Origin: Myxococcales bacterium
Lineage (GTDB): Bacteria > Myxococcota > Polyangia > HGW-17 > SLPX01
Assembly: GCA_007131745.1 (NCBI GenBank)
Contig: SLPX01000068.1
Coordinates: 1-26,796 of the forward strand
Direction of reading: 5' to 3'
Length of the DNA stretch: 26,796 nucleotides
This document shows, one piece after another, positions 8,318 through 16,634 of the stretch; the first letter of the stretch is position 1, and each line of letters opens with the position of its first letter. The notes beneath the pieces are model-generated. The model saw only the letters and a list, made by a program, of their open reading frames with translations. It did no database searches and was not told the DNA's origin. Both the position numbers and the translations under genes were made by a program.

Positions 8318-11173
8318 TCACTCCGTTACTTCGACCGGCCGGCCGGTGTACAGCGGAACAGGCACCAAGCCGGCGAAGTATGTGACGCGCGCTACATAGA
8401 ATCCCGCGGGTAGCCCTGTGAAGTTCACAGCACCGCCGGCAAGAGAGCCCGTGAGCGTCACTCCGTCGTCCCAGCCGTTCGACGTGCGCGGTGGTGGGAG
8501 CTCGCCATCAACATAGAGCCCGGTATATGCGTCCAAGACAGTCACTTCGACTTCCGTCCACGCTCGGTCTGAGACCGGCGGAAGCGCTGAATCGGCTTCA
8601 GGGAGCGTCACGGTGAGAGCGCCGCCCGAAGGGCCGGCGATCGTCGCGCCTATGGCACGCACCTCGTCGGGCACCATGCGAGCCGTATAGGTAGCACCGT
8701 GCCAGCCGGTCGTGAACGGCGTATCCTCGGTCAGATACCGAACGACGCGCTCTACGAAGGGATGCCGTTCGCCGCTCCTGTTTCGCGAACCCATGCGGTC
8801 GCCCAGCGTGAGAAAAGCGTCTTGCGCCGAAAGAGCGTTTGCCGCAGCGCCGGACTTCACGAAAAGAGCATCGTTTTGCGTCGCTCCCGGATTCATGAAG
8901 TTGGCGCGGTCATGTGACCACCGCCAATCCGGGATCATTGCTGCTTCGTCGAAGCCACCCGATGCCGTCCACGCTCCGGAAAGCTCGCCTACCTCGTAAA
9001 CCGCCTGAGTATCAGCGTTTGCGTCTCCCTGTATCCATTTCGAGGACAGGGTGTCGGCATTACTAGGGTCGCTCGGCCCAACCATCCAGAACGTGTTGAC
9101 AAAGTCCACCGCTCCCATGTGGCTGACCTGCACGGCCGTTGCATTGAAGTTTGCGATGACGGTCGAAATGTATTCGTGCGCAAAACCGGTCGAACGCGGC
9201 GTACGGTCACGATGGCTGACTATCGCCCCGCCGTAGAAGGTAAAGTCCGACGTGAGGTCGTTGATCAGTACGCCCTTTCCATGCACGCCGACAGTGCCGT
9301 CATGGTCGTCAATGTGGAGATTTTCGTGCAGCGATTCCGCGACTAACATGCTGTCGATCGTAATGCTACCAGCCGTAGAGCCGCGCCGCGCCCAAACGCT
9401 GAAGGTCTCGTCGATCGAGAACATGGCGTCGCAGTGATCAAAATAATAATTTTGCAGCGTCCGTCCTTCATCCATGCGCTGGTTCCCTATAATGAAGGCA
9501 TCGCGGTTATGCGGGCTCGCCCCGACGAAATTCGAGCCGGGGAAGGAGCGCATGTGGCGCACAACAACGTTATCTGATTGGATCCAAAGCGCGCCACCGA
9601 CGACCCAGAAGCCGAGGCCGGGCTGGCGGCGCGCGTCTAATGTGATGTTATCCCCTTCCACACGGAGGTGATCAGTGAGCTCAAGTGGACCTTCGGCTTC
9701 GATGATGATGTAGCCGCCTCCCGCTGTTTCCGCCTGTGCGATGGCCCATGGCAGGGATCCGGACATCGCCTCGTCCTCACTTGTGTTGGTAACTCGAAAG
9801 ACCGCCTTGCCGCGCCCTCCGGTCGCGTAGCGGCCGAAGCCGAGCGCACCCGCGAATGCACGCGGTTTCGGATCCAACTCATCTACAGCGACCCATGTCC
9901 CATGCTGCACAGTCCAGTCGTCGCCGGAGCCGAAGTTCTTGCCCATCTGCCAATCCGCGAGCGTCCCGCCGAAGAAAAGCTGCGGCGATCCTGCAGCTAG
10001 AGGATCGAACTCGAAGTCCTCCGGTGTGCGCGCCGCTCCGAACTCGACATAAGCCCAACGGATAAAACCGCCGGCCGGGATCGGTGAGTCGGTTCCGTTG
10101 GTCTCGGCGGCGACGCTGTATAACGAGGCTTCCGTGCCGAGCGAACCGGCTATGGCGGTGTTGCTCAATTCCACCTCTTCGCCGTCGATCCAGACGGAAA
10201 TGGTGGGGGCAGCGACGTTCAGGTCGGCCGAGATGATCAGTACTCGCTCTTGGCCGTCACGAAGGTCTCCTGCTTCCACGGCCGACGTCATTTCGATAAG
10301 CCGGCCACCGACAGTGTCGTCGAGTTCGAAACGGAGACGGCCGTTGGAGCCGAGAACGCGCACACTGTAGCAGCCGGAGGCTTGCATCAAAATCACGTCA
10401 CTTGTATGGCCGGCCGGGATCATGAATCGGATAGCGTAAGTCGCGCGCTCGGGGTTCGCCAGCCCTGTCACACCGAGCGGCGATAGCCGCCGGATCGCTC
10501 CGCCCGTCACCGCATCAAAGCCTCGTTCAACTTGGATTTTAGCGAGAAACGTTTCGTCGCTCACCGTGGTCTTTAGCGTCGCCTCGAAACGCCCCGGCGT
10601 TGTTGGGACGCCGCTTATTCCGTCAGCCTCAAGCGCCATGCCGTCCGGCAACGCACCTTCTTCCAGATCCCAATCGTCGCCGGGCACTATCACCGCAGCG
10701 AAATCGGGGTCTTCCAGCGGGTCGACCATGGACCATTCGCCGGTGCTCAGGCGGATAAAGCCTTCCGGCGTTAACGGAGTTTCCTCCTCCGTAACGGTCG
10801 CCGGGGCGGACGGGTCAGACCATTCGCCAGAGCCATGAGCGTTGATCGCCCGCGCGCGCGCTATATATTCGCCTGGAATAGCAATGTCGACCATCGCCGG
10901 AGAAGTCGAGCCCACAGCGATCGGGTCGGAGAAGTCACCATCTGCCTTGTCGATCTGCCACTCGCGCGACGTAATCTCAGAATTACCGTCGTCAGGGTCC
11001 GCTGCCAGCGTCAGTTCCAGCTTCCCGACGCCTCCCACAAGCGTCGGCGGGTCCATCTTGGCGGGCGCTAAGGTTTTCGCTTTGCCGCCGCACGCCGCAG
11101 CGAGCGTGGCAAGGATGACGAAGATCGTGGGGATCAAATAAGAGTCGCGTTCGTACAACATCCTCCAGGCCAT
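8318..11173 (-). CDS. Pectate-lyase-like beta-helix lipoprotein with Fn3, Ig-like and LamG-like domains
   Basis: This is a 951-residue secreted lipoprotein. The signal peptide ends in TLAAAC (Cys28). In order come an Fn3-like domain (about 38-128), a short putative-Ig domain ending in SGVPTTPGRFEATL (about 160-215), a LamG-like jellyroll (about 240-400), and a right-handed parallel beta-helix (about 460-800). The helix is of polysaccharide-lyase family 1 type: NVVVRHMRSFPG, then FDHCDAMFSIDETFSVW, then ITIDSMLVAESL and a HGKGVLI turn. These match the PL1 series of N-x-h-R, DHC-x(4-6)-S-x-DE and ...AE-x-L motifs. A beta-sandwich region follows at the C-terminus. The likely role is cleavage of a uronate-containing polysaccharide at the cell surface. 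GGAG lies 6 bases before ATG 11173. The gene is very CG-rich (42 of 60 bases G/C in the line at 8581), in contrast to the next gene, which suggests horizontal transfer. Confidence 0.85.
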   Translation of the reverse strand: MAWRMLYERDSYLIPTIFVILATLAAACGGKAKTLAPAKMDPPTLVGGVGKLELTLAADPDDGNSEITSREWQIDKADGDFSDPIAVGSTSPAMVDIAIPGEYIARARAINAHGSGEWSDPSAPATVTEEETPLTPEGFIRLSTGEWSMVDPLEDPDFAAVIVPGDDWDLEEGALPDGMALEADGISGVPTTPGRFEATLKTTVSDETFLAKIQVERGFDAVTGGAIRRLSPLGVTGLANPERATYAIRFMIPAGHTSDVILMQASGCYSVRVLGSNGRLRFELDDTVGGRLIEMTSAVEAGDLRDGQERVLIISADLNVAAPTISVWIDGEEVELSNTAIAGSLGTEASLYSVAAETNGTDSPIPAGGFIRWAYVEFGAARTPEDFEFDPLAAGSPQLFFGGTLADWQMGKNFGSGDDWTVQHGTWVAVDELDPKPRAFAGALGFGRYATGGRGKAVFRVTNTSEDEAMSGSLPWAIAQAETAGGGYIIIEAEGPLELTDHLRVEGDNITLDARRQPGLGFWVVGGALWIQSDNVVVRHMRSFPGSNFVGASPHNRDAFIIGNQRMDEGRTLQNYYFDHCDAMFSIDETFSVWARRGSTAGSITIDSMLVAESLHENLHIDDHDGTVGVHGKGVLINDLTSDFTFYGGAIVSHRDRTPRSTGFAHEYISTVIANFNATAVQVSHMGAVDFVNTFWMVGPSDPSNADTLSSKWIQGDANADTQAVYEVGELSGAWTASGGFDEAAMIPDWRWSHDRANFMNPGATQNDALFVKSGAAANALSAQDAFLTLGDRMGSRNRSGERHPFVERVVRYLTEDTPFTTGWHGATYTARMVPDEVRAIGATIAGPSGGALTVTLPEADSALPPVSDRAWTEVEVTVLDAYTGLYVDGELPPPRTSNGWDDGVTLTGSLAGGAVNFTGLPAGFYVARVTYFAGLVPVPLYTGRPVEVTE

Positions 11174-11237
11174 GTTTACTCCTTCTCTGGAAAAGTGGTC
11201 ATCGTACCGCCGGCCTGGAGATCCTAGCCTTGGCTAT

Positions 11238-11495
11238 TCATGTGCATCCAAGCGTTCCCCCTACAAATCCCTTGCTTTCACACGTCTCGCCCCTAAGGTC
11301 TTCTCCGTCACATTCCTCCTCCCCTTCAGCTTTTCCGTCTCCACATATAGGCTTTACCAGCTCAAACTCTACCGTGCATCCAAACATCACAAGGTGCAAC
11401 GACAACAAACAACACGCTACACAAATATGAATCAAGCAAACCTTTCCAATCATCCTGTTACCAACCGCGCTTTTTTCATGCAAGTTCTTCACCAT
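11238..11495 (-). pseudogene. Truncated CGDG-repeat lipoprotein
   Basis: The frame codes for about 85 residues from ATG 11495; it also runs open upstream to ATG 11567. It has a lipoprotein-type signal ending in VMFGC, then PICGDGKAEGEEECDG and GETCESKGF, and stops within one cysteine-rich repeat at LGCT. The same repeat type (CGDG...E.CDG.DL.GETC..QGY) occurs four times in the intact lipoprotein at 22133-23530, which then continues into a catalytic-type domain. Here the chain ends after the first repeat, and neither of the other two frames continues it. I read this as the 5' remnant of a broken gene, cut close to where the GC-rich lyase block begins. It could still be expressed as a tiny lipoprotein. 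Confidence 0.6.
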
Positions 11496-11656
11496 CTTCT
11501 CTTCCGTAAGACCGTCTTGGTTAGCACTATATAGACTACAAAGATTCAAATGCCGCCAAATACCCAAAATCCAAAGATACCCGATTTTGACCCCGTTGAA
11601 TACCCATTATCAAATTGAGTCGTTCGCTCTGTCGGGCCTGTTCAAACACAAAGGGC

Positions 11657-11685
11657 TCGACTAAAGAAAGCCGCCGGCTTATAAT
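11657..11685 (+). promoter_or_regulatory. Candidate sigma-70-type promoter for the GH5 lipoprotein gene
   Basis: TATAAT at 11680-11685 is a perfect -10 box. TCGACT (11657-11662, 4 of 6 matches to TTGACA) stands 17 bases upstream. Transcription would begin near 11692, giving a leader of about 84 bases before ATG 11776. Confidence 0.45.
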
Positions 11686-11775
11686 CGTTCCGACATATCA
11701 ATCGGACTGCTGCGCTAACATAATCGTATACTCAATCAAGAACCGTCATTCTTTGCGGTGAATTAGAGGTCGAAG

Positions 11776-13089
11776 ATGAAATCATCTCTGCTAAACATCT
11801 CCCTTGTTCTCTTTTTTTCCATCCATTTGATCGCTTGTGGAGACTCAGGTCAAACCGAGAGTCGCTGCGAACCGGAATGCCAAAGTAATGGATGTTTGGA
11901 ATGCCGAGAAGGAGAATGCGTGAGCTACTGTGAGTCGGGTGAAGAATGCGACGGCGAGGGTAACTGTTTCACCTCTTGTGAACCCGCTTGCTCGGGTGAT
12001 GATTGCGAGCACTGCGTGGAAGGCGCATGCGTGAGCTACTGTGAATCGAGTGAGGAGTGCGACGGTGAGGGTAACTGTTTCACCTCGTGTGAGCCCGCTT
12101 GCTCGGGTGATGATTGCGAGCACTGTGTGGAAGGCGCATGCGTGAGCTACTGTGAATCGGGTGAGGAGTGCGACGGTGAGGGCACCTGTTCAAGTGTCGG
12201 CAAATTGCCTGGTCTCTACGTCGAAGGGCGTCATCTTTACGACTATTATAGCAACAGAGTGCCGTTGATCGGCGTAAACGCCATGACAAAATACAACGAC
12301 CACGGAGGGGTGGTTCAGATTCCAGAGATAGCGAAAACCGGGGCTAGAGTCGTGCGGTTTCATTGGGATACCAACGAAGAAATAGAGTGGCATGGAAAAG
12401 AAGAGGTCCTCGATCGCCTGGACATGACAATAACCCGGACTATCGAGCATGGAATGATCCCGATGGTAGGTATATGGGATGCAACCGGCGACTGGTCCAA
12501 GCTTCAGGCTTGCGTTGACTGGTGGGTGGATCCGGATGTGGTTGCCATTATCAAAAAACATGAGAAAGATTTTTTACTGAACATCGCTAACGAAGCCGGT
12601 AACAATTCGGTGACCACGCAACAGTTTGAAGACGGATACAAGTCCGCTATTACCGATCTGCGCGACGCAGGATACCAGATGCCTCTGGTAATCGATGGAG
12701 CCCACTACGGACGTGACGAAAACTACCTCCTGGACACTGCTGCAGCCTTGCTCGCTCACGACCCGCTGAGCAACCTGATTTTTTCATGGCACCCTTGGGA
12801 CGGAGGGAGTCATGCTGCAAGGTACGAAGCGGCTATTGATGCGGCCAACGCTTTGAACATCTGTTTTATCATTGGCGAGTTCGCTCACGTGTCTGCTTCA
12901 CAGTTCAACCCGGTAAACGACTGGAAACACCTGATAGAGTATTCCAACTCTAACGACGTTGGGTGGATGCCGTGGGTTTGGAAAATAGGAACCAGTGAAC
13001 ACAACATGACTACGGATTACATTTACGGCAATTGGACATCTTTTGGAGCCGAGGTAGTTCCCTACATCGAAGCAGCCTCGGCACCTTAA
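11776..13089 (+). CDS. GH5-like glycoside hydrolase lipoprotein with Cys-rich repeat stalk
   Basis: This is a 437-residue lipoprotein. The signal peptide ends in HLIAC (Cys21). Residues about 31-140 are cysteine-rich repeats of 37 residues (CVSYCES.EECDGEGNCF, then CEPACSGDDCEHCVEGA) that probably form a disulfide-braced stalk. Residues about 145-432 are a (beta/alpha)8 glycosidase of the GH5 clan. LIGVN opens strand 1. NIANEAG holds the acid/base Glu273 directly after Asn272. SWHPW (337-341) holds the family His. IIGEFAH holds the nucleophile Glu368. The sequence style (GVNAM..., TGARVVRFHW, MVGIWDATG) resembles mannan or beta-glucan endo-hydrolases, but the substrate is not certain. The gene stands alone, with its own candidate promoter upstream. 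A LamG lipoprotein gene starts 26 bases after the stop on the same strand and could be co-transcribed as a sugar-binding partner. Confidence 0.9.
   Translation: MKSSLLNISLVLFFSIHLIACGDSGQTESRCEPECQSNGCLECREGECVSYCESGEECDGEGNCFTSCEPACSGDDCEHCVEGACVSYCESSEECDGEGNCFTSCEPACSGDDCEHCVEGACVSYCESGEECDGEGTCSSVGKLPGLYVEGRHLYDYYSNRVPLIGVNAMTKYNDHGGVVQIPEIAKTGARVVRFHWDTNEEIEWHGKEEVLDRLDMTITRTIEHGMIPMVGIWDATGDWSKLQACVDWWVDPDVVAIIKKHEKDFLLNIANEAGNNSVTTQQFEDGYKSAITDLRDAGYQMPLVIDGAHYGRDENYLLDTAAALLAHDPLSNLIFSWHPWDGGSHAARYEAAIDAANALNICFIIGEFAHVSASQFNPVNDWKHLIEYSNSNDVGWMPWVWKIGTSEHNMTTDYIYGNWTSFGAEVVPYIEAASAP
11917..12192 (+). repeat. 111-bp tandem repeat in the GH5 lipoprotein gene
   Basis: Copies start at 11917, 12028 and 12139, exactly 111 bases (37 codons) apart. 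The first two are nearly identical in DNA and the third is partial, ending near 12192. They code for the Cys-rich stalk, and copy number could change by slippage or recombination. Confidence 0.85.
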
Positions 13090-13115
13090 CAGATCAGATC
13101 CAAGCGGAAAAAAAT

Positions 13116-14072
13116 ATGCCCAGAGCAACTCTACCAAAGGCCCTTATCACTCGGTTTTCCGGAGAGTCTGTTTCAAAAACTTTTTTCAAAGGCGCCACCG
13201 TAGCATTTGCTCTTTTCACTCTCATGCTGTCGGGATGCAAATTCAACCCCTCGGGGATCGGTGGAAAACCTGGTCTTGACGCAAATCCAGCGGACTCGGA
13301 AGTCGAGCCCCAGGACGCAGGAAGCAATGAAGCAGGAACGATCCAAGACGCAGCAACACTCCAAGACGCAGCAACGCTCCAGGACGCAGCAATACTCCAG
13401 GATGCAGGAGAGCCTGACGCTGAAATGCTGCCGTGCCCGGGTTCGCCGCCCACGACTCTTTGTGATTCCACCGACCCTGATCTGAGGGCATGCTACAGCT
13501 TTGATTTACCTCAACATGACTCCAGCATTGTCACCGATGAATCAGCGCATGGAAACCACGGCCAACTCAGCAACGCCGGCTTGGAACCCGGCCTACGAGG
13601 AAATGCCCTGACCCTCACGGGCGACGGCGAGATGAGAGTGCCCGACTCCGCGAGCCTCGATTTCACCGACGGCCTTCACATTGAGGCATGGTTTCGCGCC
13701 GACTCGCTGCCGGAATCCGGTCGGCGCGGGCTAATCGACAACGATGCGCAGTGGGGCTGTTTTCTCTTAGCTGACGGTAGGCTGCGCTGCACGGTGACAG
13801 GAACACCGGTGTCGGCGTCGGGCATCATCGCGAATCAGTGGATCCACTTTGCCTGTACATGGGACGGAGCGATGGTGCGCCTGTACGTGGACGGAGTCTT
13901 GCGCGACGAGACGGAACGGACCGAGCCCCTGAACGTAGATAACACCAACCACATGGCAATCGGCGCCGACAGCCCATCGGGCGATTACTTCATCGGGCAA
14001 ATCGACGAAGTCAGGGTATTCAGTTTCGCCCGCAGCGAGGCCGACATCTGCTGGTCTGCCCTGCCCCCCTGA
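13116..14072 (+). CDS. LamG-domain lipoprotein
   Basis: The product has 318 residues from ATG 13116. The longer frame from 13032 would overlap the previous gene and bury the signal peptide. The signal ends in LMLSGC (Cys41). A low-complexity linker follows that is built from QDAATL repeats. Residues about 120-315 form a concanavalin A-like LamG jellyroll: LRACYSFDLP, SAHGNHGQLSNA, DFTDGLHIEAWFRA, WIHFACTWDGAMVRLYVDGV and IGQIDEVRVFSFA all follow the family's strand order. Such domains bind carbohydrate or protein; no catalytic domain is attached. The gene begins 26 bases after the GH5 lipoprotein, so the two may work together in polymer binding and cleavage. The ribosome binding site is weak (GGAA). 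Confidence 0.85.
   Translation: MPRATLPKALITRFSGESVSKTFFKGATVAFALFTLMLSGCKFNPSGIGGKPGLDANPADSEVEPQDAGSNEAGTIQDAATLQDAATLQDAAILQDAGEPDAEMLPCPGSPPTTLCDSTDPDLRACYSFDLPQHDSSIVTDESAHGNHGQLSNAGLEPGLRGNALTLTGDGEMRVPDSASLDFTDGLHIEAWFRADSLPESGRRGLIDNDAQWGCFLLADGRLRCTVTGTPVSASGIIANQWIHFACTWDGAMVRLYVDGVLRDETERTEPLNVDNTNHMAIGADSPSGDYFIGQIDEVRVFSFARSEADICWSALPP
13344..13409 (+). repeat. 18-bp tandem repeat in the LamG lipoprotein linker
   Basis: Three 18-base units (13344, 13362, 13380) and a partial fourth (13398-13409) share the pattern CARGACGCAGCAAYRCTC. They code for QDAATL repeats between the lipid anchor and the LamG domain, so unit number sets the tether length. Confidence 0.85.
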
Positions 14073-14097
14073 CCGTCTATTCAAGTACATCAGATCT

Positions 14098-14457
14098 TTA
14101 TGATCGGTCTTTCCGGATTGCCTCTGCTATCGCATCAACAGACATCATTCCGTAATTAAAAGTGTGGGTTTCATCATTATCCAGAACAACCAGCACATTT
14201 TTACTGAAAAAGCTCTTTTTGATATCGACCTGCCGAATTCTATCTTTGGGAATCACCAGAACATGGCCGGAATCTGTTGTTACAAAAAGAGCCTGTTCCA
14301 GTGTACCCATGAGGGATGTGTCGAAGCGCGCTTCAAAAATCAACCGACGATCCGTAACCGTCAACGGGCCGGTATACCGGCCTCCGCCGGGTGGATTGTA
14401 GTTCAGGGTCCATTTACCAAGCCTGGTTTCATCCTGTTCCAGTGCAAAATCAGCCAT
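14098..14457 (-). CDS. Small PH/GRAM-like domain protein
   Basis: The protein is 119 residues from ATG 14457, chosen because GGAGGT stands 4 bases upstream; a longer frame starts at 14499. There is no signal peptide or membrane segment, so it should be cytoplasmic. The strand-rich pattern (GKWTLNYNPPGGGRYTGPL, TVTDRRLIFEARF, IPKDRIRQVDIKK, KNVLVVLDNDETHTFNYG) and the closing helix (VDAIAEAIRKD) match the GRAM/bacterial PH fold, in which the phrase T-x-x-R-L-I-F is typical. Such small proteins bind lipid headgroups or partner proteins. The gene is convergent with the LamG gene (25 bases between stops). It is the only clearly cytosolic gene among the lipoproteins, and its role is unknown. Confidence 0.8.
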   Translation of the reverse strand: MADFALEQDETRLGKWTLNYNPPGGGRYTGPLTVTDRRLIFEARFDTSLMGTLEQALFVTTDSGHVLVIPKDRIRQVDIKKSFFSKNVLVVLDNDETHTFNYGMMSVDAIAEAIRKDRS

Positions 14458-14744
14458 TTTAACCTCCGGTCGCTGTAAAGGAATGGTCGAGCAGAACAAT
14501 TGCCTAGCTGCATCTTCTGCCGGTGTGATGGGTCAAATGTAACGTTTATGGCACATCCGCCGGTTACGCTTTCTTCCATGGAAACATCGCCCGGAAAGTT
14601 ATCCGGAGCAACGCTCGTATAGTGATCTACAAAAGCCTACTGCAGGGAGGGTTATAGCTTTGTTTGATGATTCTTCCAAACAAAATCCTCGAGAATTCAT
14701 TGGTCGGCCCTAAGCTTCCCTGAACGAATTGAACAATTGAAACG

Positions 14745-16634
14745 TTACATCACACAAGGCGGACCGACCTCGCTGCAAACGCGGCCGCTACCAGCGATGG
14801 TATCTGTGCAACATGCTTGTGAACCACCCGGCCGGTCTTCGCAACCCGTTCCGCCACACGTTTCACAACCATAGGCACAGCAGGTATTTCCCTCTTGCAC
14901 TCCTCGATCACAGTTCGGATCAGGAGTTCTTCGATCCTCCACCAAGAACGGGTCGCCCACGCCTTCCGGGTCTCCATAAAAAATCGGTTCTACGAGTATT
15001 TGGGAACCATCAGAGGTAAGTGTAAACTTCCAAAAGTGGTAGATGGACTTGGCTTCTCGGAGCCACCAGTAGTTATCTGCGTCTCGCACTGTTCGAACCG
15101 GCGCGCCCCAACCTCCGTCGCCTGTGTAGATGACACCGTCGGGATTCACTTCCCCATCCATAATCGGCTCAGTAAGCTTGTACGCGTGATCGTGAGCTTC
15201 CACCGCGATGTTCACCCAATGCTGCTCGAATATGGGCACCCAGTGTTCTCTGATACGCCTAGGCAGTGTTCCCTCGAAATCTCTCACGCTCGGCCAGGCA
15301 GCTACGTGATACTGAACAAACTTCCATCGATAATCCGAGTGGTCGGAGAGTGTCTCATCCAGCCAGTTATTTTGGTCCTGTATGCTGGTCGTATGACCGG
15401 AATCCAATGTTACGAGAAGAAGGTCCGGCCCGTAGGTAAGATAGTAGTGGCTCTCCGGCTCAGACAACATGAATCGGTTATAGTAAAAGGGAGCATCCGC
15501 TTTGGTGCCTCCATAACTACCATCCACCTCGTGATTTCCTATGGCCGGCATAATTGGAATCCGTCTCCCGTCGGATGTGATCATCTGCTCGTGCCAATCG
15601 TCGAACCAGTGATCCCACTCAGCCTCGTTCAACGCCGAGTTGATTAAATCGCCGGTAAAGAGCACAAAGTCCGGCTCTTCGGCCGCGGCCATTTCGTTTA
15701 TTATTCGCCGCATATCCTCTCCAGGCGGACGCGAATCTCCTCCCGCCAAAAAAACAATTGTCTCGGTCTCTACCGGAGCAGTTCTGAATTTAAAATAATC
15801 ACCGATTTGCGGATGGCCGATAACCACATGATACACAGTAGCCGGCTCGAGGTCGGTCAATTGCACAGTATGAACATAAGCGCTCGATTCATCGAACGTA
15901 AACGGTGTTGTAACCTCAAGGTAGTAGTCCTCGATAAGAGCTTCAGAGTCGTGGCTGTAGCGCAGTTTCGCCAGCTTTTCGTGATGACCGTCGGTGCGCC
16001 AGCTTATCGTCATTGTGGTTGCAGTGTCACCCTGCCAGGTAAGCAAGACCTGTCGAGGCGTATCACCGGGACACTCGAAGAAGTGAGCAACGAGAGACCG
16101 GCTGGAGGTAATTTCGAAGGTGTACTCCGCCTGCATGGAGACCATTTCGCCGTCCTCGGTCCACTTATCGAAGTGATAACCTTCATTTGCGACGGCCGTG
16201 ACTGTTACCGCTTCACCATGAAGGAACTCTCCATCGCCTTCGACCGTGCCGCCCTCCGGGGGTTCTGCGCTCAGTTCGATGTCGTGATAGACAGGGGTGT
16301 ATTCGAAATGCGCGGTCAGGGAATGGTCCCGCGTAACGATGAAAGAATAGTCGGCTGCTCCACTTGCGATTTCTTCTTCTTCGTACCAACCGATGAAAGT
16401 GTAATGCACATCGGCCTCGGCCATAATGGAGACCTCTTGGCCGGACTCAAAAGTTCCACCCCCCGACACGGTCCCTGCTTCCGCAGGTTCCACTGCCAAC
16501 ACTACTTCGTAAAAAATGGTTTCTTCCTCCTCCTCCTTCTTGTCCTTATCGCCGCAGCTCATTAAAATGAAGATCATGAAGCACGGGAAGAGAAAACGAA
16601 ACCACCGCCTTGGTGCACATGACATTCCTGTCAT
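14745..16634 (-). CDS. PAP-like metallophosphatase lipoprotein with InlB-type repeats
   Basis: The 629-residue lipoprotein has AGGAGG 7 bases before its ATG and a signal ending in LMSC (Cys27), then a Lys/Glu-rich linker. Two divergent InlB B-repeats follow (about 42-110 and 117-186; pattern AGTVSGGG...G..V...A....Y.F.GW). Next come an Fn3-like purple-acid-phosphatase N domain (about 191-287) and a calcineurin-like phosphoesterase core (about 291-560). Metal ligands visible are Asp300 (GGDSR), Asp329 (TGDL), Asn367-His368 (GNHE), His443 (QYHVA), and His481 and His483 (AHDHAY). The Tyr that makes plant and animal enzymes purple (GDxxY) is replaced: the motif is GDLIN. The C-terminus (about 575-629) is a cysteine-rich tail ending CVM. 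The likely role is surface phosphomonoester or phosphodiester hydrolysis. It is divergent from the six-hairpin glycosidase gene. Confidence 0.9.
   Translation of the reverse strand: MTGMSCAPRRWFRFLFPCFMIFILMSCGDKDKKEEEEETIFYEVVLAVEPAEAGTVSGGGTFESGQEVSIMAEADVHYTFIGWYEEEEIASGAADYSFIVTRDHSLTAHFEYTPVYHDIELSAEPPEGGTVEGDGEFLHGEAVTVTAVANEGYHFDKWTEDGEMVSMQAEYTFEITSSRSLVAHFFECPGDTPRQVLLTWQGDTATTMTISWRTDGHHEKLAKLRYSHDSEALIEDYYLEVTTPFTFDESSAYVHTVQLTDLEPATVYHVVIGHPQIGDYFKFRTAPVETETIVFLAGGDSRPPGEDMRRIINEMAAAEEPDFVLFTGDLINSALNEAEWDHWFDDWHEQMITSDGRRIPIMPAIGNHEVDGSYGGTKADAPFYYNRFMLSEPESHYYLTYGPDLLLVTLDSGHTTSIQDQNNWLDETLSDHSDYRWKFVQYHVAAWPSVRDFEGTLPRRIREHWVPIFEQHWVNIAVEAHDHAYKLTEPIMDGEVNPDGVIYTGDGGWGAPVRTVRDADNYWWLREAKSIYHFWKFTLTSDGSQILVEPIFYGDPEGVGDPFLVEDRRTPDPNCDRGVQEGNTCCAYGCETCGGTGCEDRPGGSQACCTDTIAGSGRVCSEVGPPCVM

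Noticed and set aside
11917..12192. CRISPR-like or mobile repeat array
   Set aside because: The repeats are contiguous, have no spacers, keep the reading frame and are part of a coding sequence. The 144-bp repeats at 22259-22834 are explained in the same way.
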